Assembly (NCBI GenBank): GCA_030015575.1
Contig: CM057337.1
Coordinates: forward strand, 299,546,044 to 299,610,043
Length of the DNA: 64,000 bases
Source: Agapanthus africanus
Lineage: Eukaryota; Streptophyta; Magnoliopsida; Asparagales; Amaryllidaceae
Direction of reading: 5' to 3'
The stretch's first letter is position 1. Each line of letters opens with the position of its first letter. The translations under genes and the position numbers were made by a program. Below are positions 55,704-64,000 of this stretch, piece after piece. The notes under the pieces were generated by a model. That model was not told the DNA's origin. It saw only the letters and a program-made list of their open reading frames with translations, and searched no databases.

Positions 55704-58199
55704 ACTCGGTTTCTCTCTCTCTCTCATTTCTCATACTCTCCCCCTCTGTACACCTCTCTCCCAGTCTCTCTCTCTAACTCTCTCTCTCCCCTTCTTTCTC
55801 TCTCTTTCTCTACACTTCTCTCTCTCTCCCCCTATATCACTTTCCCTCTCTTGAACCCACATCCCGAACACCTCACTGGAACCCGCCAGCAACCACCTCG
55901 TTCCCACGAGCCGAGTCGTGATCACCGCAAAACATTCGAGCCTTGGCTGTTCATCGAGCACTTTCCGTACGTCGTCGATCCATGCCATCTCGGTCGTCGA
56001 TGCTGCTTCCGTACAGCCTTAGGCGTCCTCAGGCAAGTTTTTACTTGCTTTCATGCTATTTTATATATGTTACAAGTCAACATCGTACATATATCCCATG
56101 CTTGTCTTATGTTAAATATTGCAACACAACTGTTCGATACTTGTTCCCTTAGGAAATCTTTATCAAATTTGACGGAACTGGATATATTACATTGGCCTTT
56201 ATAGAGATGGTTAACGTGTGCAAATTTCATATGAAAATACGACTGTTAAAGATTAAAACGACTGCCCCCAAGTTTAACCGTAAAACTGAATTTCTACTGC
56301 ACCTGAAAATCGTTAAATCCACCATAAATCATATACATAATGGAATGGTGCGTTCGAGGGCTCAAATCGAATCTAACTCGATGAACTTTAACCCTATGCT
56401 AGTTTCCAGGCATTCCTGTACTTAAATCGTGATGATAATTGTATCGGAGTACGACTCTGGACTGCAGTCCAGAGCTACTCAAATTGTTGGTTGCTGTACC
56501 GTATTGGATACCTCAAGATTTGCTTAACCCTTAGGTTGCGGAACTCCGCTGCTTATTGTAGGTAACTCTGTTAGCTAGACAACACAATTAGTTTCATCCT
56601 GTTTCGTTATCATTTACTATTTAATCTGTAATTTAGAAGATCGGGACGCACAACAGTCCCAGCAGAATCAGAATTGATATGTTGATATTAAACAGATTAT
56701 AACTCCTAACGTACAGACGCGATTGAAGATCCGTTTGTTGCGTTGAAAACTTTACTGAAAACCCTAGAATTCATTCAACCGTAGTGTCGCTAAATTATGA
56801 TCCCAACTGGGGTTAAAATGCGTTGCGAAATGGATTCCTGATTCTGAAACTGGATTTCCAGCCGCGTGCGCTTAAAATGAAACAGTTATAACCAATGATC
56901 CTGAAACCCGATTGACTTGAAACAAAATTCTATGGATGGATAACTGAACATACTAATTACTACCTGTTTATTGTTTCGCTAAATTATATACGTACGTTTC
57001 CTGATAAATCGTGCAAATGATAGACTATGGTTTTTATGACACCTTAATTGTGCTTCTTATACTGTTCATGCATCATGTCATACTTGTATCATTGTAGTGA
57101 GAACCTAGTGATGTCGTGCATTCACCCAGTGTTAGATTTTAGTGATGATTATGGCAAGTACGTCAGTATTCGTGTATTCGTGATTAAGTGAAAGTGATAC
57201 GTACTTGTACACAATCAGTGATCTATTATTCTATTGCATTGTCGACGTCTGTGGGATGCGTGTACGTGTGACTATAAGTGGTATGGGACACTTATGGAAG
57301 CACTTGCACGGGTGTCACAGATAAGGCATCCGACACTGCCATATATCTTGAGTATTAGTCGGGACGTGCTTGATGGAGGTCCTGCCTCCAGTTCTCGCGC
57401 AGACTTGTCACGGATCGATTAGTATTTAGGTTGATGGTTAGCGTTTGATGTAGACCACGGGGTGTGGGGTAGTTTAAGTGTGAGTTCAACAGAATCTCGG
57501 GAGTCCCATGCCGGCTTATATATTTAGGGAGTTATATGGAGATTTACAGGGTACGTGATATATACACCGTGATATTCTTGTTACATGTTGGGCCCGTGGT
57601 CCCTTGCCCTTGGGTTCTACTCTTGGGTGGAGGACACTCGCGAGTGGTTGACTCTCACACTTGGACTGACGTTAGGCTTAGCGACCTGTACGGTGAGACT
57701 TAGAGACTGATAGGGATACTGGCATTTATATTACTTTTATACTGTGTTGACATACGTGATATATCGTTATACTGCCTTACTATTCCGCTACGTTGATTAC
57801 TGCACATGCATATTCATGATGTCATTTATTTACTGTTTCACATACCTATTATCACTGTTAGAACTGTCACTTAATTTTATATACATTATATTACTATTGT
57901 GTCGCTCTGACGACCTGGGTATGCATGCTCAGTGTGAGAAGACGATTTAGCCTGGACCAGTGCATTACAGACTTCCTGACTTGCCGTTCCTAGTTACATC
58001 CGTTTGTTCCACTTCAGGTCAGTTTACATTATTGTATCTTTCAGTTACTGCATTTCTCATTACCTGCGCGTCGTTTACTGTTTACCATGATAAACTAGAA
58101 GCCGAAGTGTGACTACGGCAGGACTTTTCCTTGACCGTAGGAGCATGGCTGGCCTTGTTTACCCCTCGTATTCCGTATTTTGGGAAGCGGGGCGTGACA
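54293..58199 (+). repeat. B 5' LTR (unit 2)
   Basis: Same layout as 21163-25070: GCCCA cluster 54595-55040, TATATAAAT 54802-54810, CT tract 55561-55853, CAG/GCAAGT 56030-56038, palindrome 56455-56474. The 236-aa frame at 55144-55854 is low-complexity translation. Confidence 0.9.
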
Positions 58200-58208
58200 T
58201 GGTTTAGT

Positions 58209-58226
58209 TGGTATCAGAGCCAGGTT
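58209..58226 (+). other. B primer binding site, tRNA-iMet (unit 2)
   Basis: TGGTATCAGAGCCAGGTT, nine bases after the LTR end, same as in unit 1. Confidence 0.9.
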
Positions 58227-58553
58227 TTGCATCGATTGGGATTGCAGTTTTCCGTGTATAGTTTGGCAATCTAAGACATCACTCGGTCTAGGTTGTAAAC
58301 TTGTCACTCTTGATCCATATTCACATCGTGTATTCAGCTATCCATTCGCTATGGTTTCGAATGACTTGACAAGGTTACGGGGTTGCAATGGCACTATCGT
58401 ACTCTATTCAAGTGACCTAAAGTCATACAGCTGATTCCCCACTTATAGTAAATTCAGCACTTCTGATATTTTGAATCCTTGTCCTATCCATATTATATTT
58501 CGATTCGTATATCTTGTGACTTATATCATCCTCAAAATCATTGTTTCAGGGTC

Positions 58554-58952
58554 ATGTCTTTCAACGACTTTTCATCTATCTCCACTCCTCAAAGTCAGAC
58601 CGTTGAAATCCTTAGTGTACTGCAAGGTTTAAAGGAAGCCCAGGAGCGAACAAACGACTTATTGGCTGAAGGGCTGAGAGGACAGGTGAGTCAGACCCCA
58701 GCGGGAGTCTCCCATCATAAAGGGATCCCTATTGGACGAAGAAAGGAGAAGAAGATGAAGCGTCAACAGAAGCATCAGAAGAACCCTTGCTGTGGATATT
58801 GTAAGAGGCCAGGACACCTTCAGAAGGATTGCCGCCGTGCCCAAGGGAAATGTCTTATATGCGGTTCCAACAAACATCTCATCAACGGCTGTCCAGAAAG
58901 GAAAGAACTGCAAGGAAGAAACTCATCCACACTCCCCACTTCTGCCAAGTGA
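58554..58952 (+). CDS. B ORF1: two-zinc-knuckle protein (unit 2)
   Basis: 132-aa frame with the same predicted protein as in unit 1, including both CCHC knuckles and the basic stretch. The acceptor-like TTGTTTCAG (58541-58549) again lies four bases before the ATG, and the internal CAG/GTGAGT donor-like site is kept near 58683-58691. L2 is inserted 167 bp after the stop, before the place where ORF2 would begin. Confidence 0.75.
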   Translation: MSFNDFSSISTPQSQTVEILSVLQGLKEAQERTNDLLAEGLRGQVSQTPAGVSHHKGIPIGRRKEKKMKRQQKHQKNPCCGYCKRPGHLQKDCRRAQGKCLICGSNKHLINGCPERKELQGRNSSTLPTSAK

Positions 58953-59119
58953 GGATTACCGAGTAGTTCGGACTTCGACGATAAGGCGGATCAAACACAG
59001 GATTCAACTCACGCGACGAGAATGCACTGTTATAGCAGACGAAGAATGATTTTTATGTTATCTACTTTCAGTAATAATATTGTCATTTTATGAATGTTTC
59101 TTTCCGTTTGAAACCTTGT

Positions 59120-62100
59120 TGTCACGACCCGAAAGAGCACGTGACTGGCCCTTGAAACATATGAAGCCTATAGGACTCCATCTGATCCAAGTAAGCCAAA
59201 AGCCCAGAAATCTAAAACCATTTTTAAGAATAAGTAAAGAAACTGGTTTAAAGAAGTGATGAAAAACATGTTTGAAATCAAGTTTTTTTTAAATAACTAA
59301 GCCGAATGTGCATTTTAAAAACAATAAGGTCTTTTCTAAAAATTTCGGCAGAGTTTCTTTTGTAAAACTGGCCCCGAATGGGGTACAACAAGGATAACAA
59401 TATATATATGCAATGATAAAGGCATCCCCAAGCGGGAGCTAGCTCTTCGTCAATCGACGGTCACAACCACACAAGATATAATATACAACGCCAAGTGGCG
59501 AGGATCAAATTCAAAGAAAAACTCAAAAACAATAAGAAACCGCAATACCACTAAGCGCAACTCTAAGGTCGAATAATATAACACTAAAGTCTATGTCTGA
59601 AACAATACACAGGTTTTGGTTGATGGACAATTTCTAGATACAATGAAATAAATACATGCAATGGTGATTCTTGATACGAAAGAATCCACCTACCAAAGCA
59701 AATCACCCGCAAGAAGGTAGTGTGCCAGAAATGCCGCAATAGAACCTGTACGGCAGAACCTGCAAGAACTGTGGCACAACGGGGGTGAGTTGCCAACTCG
59801 TGAATAGAAACATCTACAAGCAGAAACCGAAAGCAAGACATCCCTAGGTCCATACGATCAGTATATAAAATCCTCAATATACAAATATGCAGCCTATAGC
59901 AAGGCTAGGGTAAATATCTAACCCGAGTGCAATCTCATGTGTCTGTGTCAGTGCCTCAGATAACAATATAGCATATGAATGATATATGAATGCGTGAAAA
60001 CAGAATACATTTACATGAAGCAACTGTTTTCATACTTTTAGTGAGATTTCCCTTGTATTTTTAAAATGAGGTACCATAATGAAATCAGCATAAAACTGTG
60101 CCTAGCATCGGCACAAACGAAATCCCAATATCCCGATATTTCAAAGTCTCAACCACGATATCTAGGGCGCCGTCAGTCCAGACCGGCCCCTACCATAAAT
60201 CTCAAGACCACGACGGTATCCTCCGGATATCCGACGCGTCGGGTAAAATCACCGGTAGGTAGTACTCCCCTGCCAGGCTCAACGTCATCACCACATTCCT
60301 CTTGCCCCGGGGTACCGTACCGGGTCCACCATGTACCCGAAACGGTTCATCCGTCTCCTCGAATCGGGTTTCCAAATCCATCAGCAAACTCATGGTGGAC
60401 GACTCATACATCATGGGAAAACCGCACTTTTTATTTTAAAAGAGAGAATATGTTTAATTGTGTTTTTGCGGTTTTCCTCCAAATCCAGAAAATCTCATAG
60501 AAGTCCAAATCCAAACTTCAATAGCATGCAAAATAGTGAATATATGCATGAGAATCCATGAATGCGGCATAACAATGAATAACAGTATGCAGGAAGTAGC
60601 AGGTAATAACTACAATGTCTAAACTACTAGCAAAAAGGCTATGTCAAGCAATACTATACTTTCTAAGGTGTACGTGACATGGCAATTACCGATGAAGATG
60701 TGTGTGAGCCGGCAAGTAAGTGTACGTAGTACATACGCATCATCGGTAATAGTGCTGGTGTCCTATCAGCATGATATTAATACTGGAGTATGAACATAGT
60801 AATAAAATGCGATGCAAAGCGAACCACAAAAGGGGAGTGGGAGCTGAAACTGGACGTAACTAAAACTAATCTGCATTAATCCAACATAAGTCCTACAATT
60901 GGTGCCTTTTGAAATAACACGAATCATGGGGTTTTGAAAATAGGGGCTACGGTGTTTTTGTGAAAAGATACGTCGTTTTTGAAATATCCGTAGATTCCCT
61001 TGAGCTGTCTTTAAAAATGCCCACGATTCGTTAGTTTTTGAAATAGGTAAGAAGTCTAATCTACTCTAACAACTACACTAACTATACGGCTGAACTAATA
61101 AGCTGAACTACAGGTAAGGAAACCGCCTAACATCCGAGTCGATATATATATATATATATAGATATATAGTCGGTGATCTCGCCTCAATGTCATATCGTAA
61201 GATATCCTCGAGTTATGAGTGCGGATCTATCATCAATATCGGCTCGTACGGTAAATCATCGCACGGCATCCCCAATAGCTGGGTAGGGTTCAACATCTCA
61301 CTGTCTCATTACATAATAGGTATCACTATCATCAGATCAAATAGTCTGGGGTACTACTCTATGTCTAGTACAATCGATACCATCAAAGAAGTATGCATGC
61401 GGGGGTAAACACATATCCCAAGCCCGCAAGAATCACAAGTCATATCCCACATATGAATCGTATCAAATCACCGATCTCACGGCACAAGCCTACACCATCG
61501 ACTCATCTCCAAAGTCATCCCATATCATCAAACACGGTGCAAGTACAAGAAACACACAAGTGTATACGTGTGGGTGCAAATCTATCCTATGGTTCGCAAC
61601 TAGGAGCTATGCTGGTTATTTCTACCCCTAACTAACCAAGACACACTAAAGCTATCACACACATAAAAATACTACATAATACTAATTACGGACTGCGGGG
61701 GTGCTATACGCCATCCACCCGACTTCCCCCTGTAGATATAATCTACTCACCTGTATCCTGCGTGTCGGTGTCGATGTCTCCGTCATCTTCCGCATCGCCT
61801 CGGATCGTCGCGGTGTACCTACACGAATCACACGTATCGCATCGCATCAAAACCAATTCAATACTTGAAACGACACACTAAATCCAATACGATACGCTAA
61901 AACCGACACGATACGCAAAAAGGCTTATAGGTTAGAACCTACGGTTAGCCTTCGCAAAACAACTCGAAATCACTCGATATAGACGTACAAACGTCACACG
62001 ATCGAGATAACACACTAACATCAAAATCTGGAAATCAAAACACGCAAAACCAAATCAAATTTCAAAGCTGCAACTTGAGAAAATGCTCCCAGAATTTTAT

Positions 62101-63265
62101 CTCAGGCCAAACCAAGGCAAATAAACAACTCCAGGGTGCTATGCAGGGTGTATATGAGGTATGGAAGCAAAATGGGGAGGTTTCATCACAGAGGGGCCGG
62201 CCACATACACTGTTTGGCCGGCCTGGCCGGCCCCCCTATTCCCAAAGGGGTTCGTACTCCTAGGGTGGCCTCCTGTGGTCTAATGTGGGTCTCTGGTATT
62301 GCTTATTTTACCTAGAAATGTCCCAGTGCATCCCAGATTTCCCTGCACACACAAACACTCACAAACCGACATGAAAGTCCCGAAATTCCGTATTTTTGGT
62401 TTCCAGTGGGATTGGGCTGGGTTTCTAGCTCTAGGGTGCTCATATGATCTCTTCTAAACTCAAATTCCCCCTCACAACTCACCATTTCCTCAAACCCTAA
62501 CTAGTTTTCACCAAGTCCACAAATTCACCCGATATCGATTCTAAACTTGCATAGGGGTATAGGAAATGCTAAAATTAAGATCATGGTTCAGAAATTACCT
62601 CAATTGGCAACTCAAGAATTTTCTTGAGTTGCCCCTAGTGGCCACAATCCAAGCTTTCTTAGTCCATCTTGAAGATCTCGGGCTTGTGCACATTTTTAAT
62701 GAAACCGACATGGGGTTTTGGTGTAGTTTTTGAGATGTTTTTGGGCTTTGAAGAGGGGAGGGAGATGAGGAAGGGGCAGCAGCAGTAGGAGGAGGAAGAA
62801 GAGGGAGAGAAATGAGGAATGAAGGGGTATGGCTAAGGGTATAAGTCAAAGTCCACCTCTCTCTCTCACCTACCCTCATTTTCTTTTCTTTTCTCTTTTC
62901 TTTTCCTTTCTCTTCCTTAAACCAAACCTTCTCACCTCAATAGTGAACACAAAAAGAAATCCATGGCTAGAAAAATGCACAAGTGTAGAAAATGTGATAT
63001 GTTCAAGTTTTGCACAAAATTGCCGAAAAACCCGATTAGCGATTTTAATCGCGATTAGCGCTAAATTAGTGTCAAAATGATCACAACAACTTAAAAATGT
63101 CATAATCCCAATAAATAACCCATTTTAGAATTTTCCATAATTTTTCTCAATTTTTTCCTATTTATTTGCATTTAAATATTAATTTAATATTAAAATAATC
63201 AATAAAATAATATTAAATCATAAAAATTCCCAAAATTAATATTTTATATTTTTGAAAATGTTACA
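59120..63265 (-). repeat. L2 3' LTR
   Basis: Related to the L1 LTR from 59120 to about 62000, with many substitutions and small gaps. It has a (TA)n run near 61143-61165 and a GGCCGGCC cluster near 62192-62235. The 94-aa reverse frame at 62595-62879 is low-complexity. No gene is seen. Confidence 0.9.
60202..60414 (-). other. Conserved GC-rich block with a 70-aa open frame in L2 LTR
   Basis: On the element's strand an ATG frame (MMYESSTMSLLMDLETRFEE...) runs 70 codons. The same block in the L1 LTRs (for example about 4530-4735) is strongly similar but has a 2-bp shift in the middle that breaks the frame. Differences between L1 and L2 in this frame mostly change amino acids, so coding constraint is not supported. 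The block itself is the best-conserved part of the LTR between the two elements. I do not recognise the peptide. Confidence 0.4.
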
Positions 63266-63282
63266 ATCTACCCCCCTTAAAG
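63266..63282 (-). other. L2 polypurine tract
   Basis: The reverse strand reads CTTTAAGGGGGGTAGAT, then TGTAACA. One base differs from the L1 tract. Confidence 0.9.
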
Positions 63283-64000
63283 AAATTCGGTCCCCGAATT
63301 TAAATTTAAACCCCCAGATACAAAAACATTTCAGTAATAAACCAAAGTCGTCGGGGCTCCGAAACCATCAACACATAGAACGTCACAGCGCAATGCATGC
63401 GCAAGGGTACTGAGCAGATAACTCAAAAACAGAACTCCGTCAGGCATCCGCAATCATCGGAGTCAATGTAAAAACACAATGTCAAATCCAATACAAAACC
63501 GATATGATAGGGATCGGAACTACACATGTAGACATCCAATCTATACATAACACAATCCTGTGCGTCTGGTGCGCACTGAAATCAAAAATCCATATATGTG
63601 CTAAACAGGTGCACAAAACAACATCTAAGTGCAACGGGTGTGCACGAAGCATCCGTCATGGGCAACGTATGTGCCTGACAGCCAAGGTCCGGTGCATCTA
63701 ACATGCACGAAGAAATCTCGATTTAGTGCATCGGGTGCGCACCAAAATCGTATCTAAAAACATGCGCCCAACATGCGCGAAAATCCAAATCGGTGCATCC
63801 ATCGTGCACGAATGAAAATCTAAACCTTGCGCACTCAACATGCACGGAATCACGAAATCCAATAGCAAACACCGAACAGGCGTAAAGCACATCACCAGCA
63901 CGGAGGCAAAAATCAATTATCAAAAATCCGGTCAAAATCAACGATATAATGCGGCTCAAACCAAAATCAGGTGTACCGCAAAGGAAAATCTCACAACCGT
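63283..64000 (-). other. L2 interior, start, with inverted-repeat array
   Basis: Noncoding; related to the L1 interior next to the polypurine tract. At 63555-63855 it has an array of GTGCATC...TGCAC and TGCGC...GCGC units like that of L1, for example near 63631-63648, 63691-63707, 63726-63742 and 63794-63810. The 72- and 78-aa reverse frames across it are translations of the repeats. Confidence 0.8.

Larger units (their letters stand above)
29978..59119. repeat. Tandem segmental duplication, unit 2
   Basis: Second copy of the unit. It starts inside the L1 3' LTR at the base matching 3881 and keeps the complete L1 interior and 5' LTR, then copia interior, TG, copia interior and B. It is interrupted at 59120 by element L2. 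The rest of B, its 3' LTR and the expected copia 3' LTR must lie beyond the window. An assembly error (two haplotypes placed in tandem) is the main alternative, but the microhomology at the join and the different L1 states favour a real event. Confidence 0.9.
54293..59119 (+). mobile_element. B element, left part, interrupted by L2 (unit 2)
   Basis: LTR 54293-58199 (3907 bp), primer site 58209-58226, ORF1, then 0.17 kb to the break at 59119/59120. Left flank AGTTG (54288-54292) equals that of unit 1. The rest of B should continue beyond L2, outside the window. Confidence 0.9.
59120..64000 (-). mobile_element. L2: diverged LARD-like element, incomplete at window edge
   Basis: 3' LTR 59120-63265 (4146 bp; left end TGTCACGACCCG, right end AATGTTACA), polypurine tract 63266-63282 and the start of the interior. 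The rest lies beyond the window. It sits inside B of unit 2 only; the same site in unit 1 (after 25989, GAAACCTTGT) is uninterrupted. The left flank CTTGT (59115-59119) should recur at the far end as target duplication. Its R/U5-side sequence is clearly related to L1; its first ~1.2 kb on the element's strand (about 62040-63240) is not. Confidence 0.9.

Noticed and set aside
29978..59119. Whole second unit as an assembly artefact
   Set aside because: Not excluded, but less likely: the junction has microhomology, L1 is solo in one unit and full in the other, and L2 is in one only. Kept as a test in the first finding.

Overview
The window is plant nuclear repeat DNA, most likely from a large-genome angiosperm. 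It contains no ordinary host gene that I can recognise. Almost every base can be placed in nested LTR retrotransposons. The plant assignment rests on primer sites matching plant tRNA-iMet and tRNA-Asp 3' ends, an Athila/Tat-like Gag-protease, Ty1/copia pol remnants, and the long noncoding LTRs typical of large plant genomes. Only three kinds of open reading frame look real: a 981-aa Gag-protease (two copies), a 132-aa protein with two zinc knuckles (two copies), and a 156-aa acidic protein (one copy).

Layout. 1-1066 is a decayed minus-strand copia pol, cut by a plus-strand copia LTR (1067-3190, primer site 3192-3204). The decayed interior of this plus-strand copia element is the substrate for later insertions. 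It survives as 3205-3422, 7921-8668 and 16775-21162 (integrase, RT and RNase H remnants in the last piece). Into it went L1, a minus-strand LARD-like element with 4.5-kb LTRs, now a solo LTR at 3423-7920 (target duplication AAGAC). Next came TG, a minus-strand element coding only for Gag-protease, 8669-16769 (target duplication GCGGG). Last came B, a plus-strand element with 3.9-kb LTRs and two small ORFs, 21163-29977, whose right LTR is cut off.

At 29974-29979 the truncated B LTR is fused to the inside of an L1 LTR through the 6-bp microhomology CTCAAA. From there the whole series repeats at high identity: L1 (29978-41030, here with its interior and both LTRs), copia interior (41031-41778), TG (41779-49909), copia interior (49910-54292) and B (from 54293). 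The window is therefore a tandem segmental duplication with an original unit of about 33.1 kb. In the first unit L1 later collapsed to a solo LTR. In the second unit a diverged relative, L2 (59120 to beyond 64000, minus strand), inserted into the interior of B.

How the parts work together. L1 and L2 have LTRs, primer site, polypurine tract and a conserved array of short inverted repeats, but no recognisable protein genes. They would need proteins in trans. TG supplies its own Gag and protease but has no RT, RNase H or integrase. B has no pol, only a nucleocapsid-like ORF and an acidic ORF, each starting just after a splice-acceptor-like sequence. The locus is thus dominated by three different kinds of non-autonomous LTR retrotransposon, and the duplication allows their relative ages to be read from shared and private substitutions. 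All identity statements here come from reading by eye, not from computed alignments.
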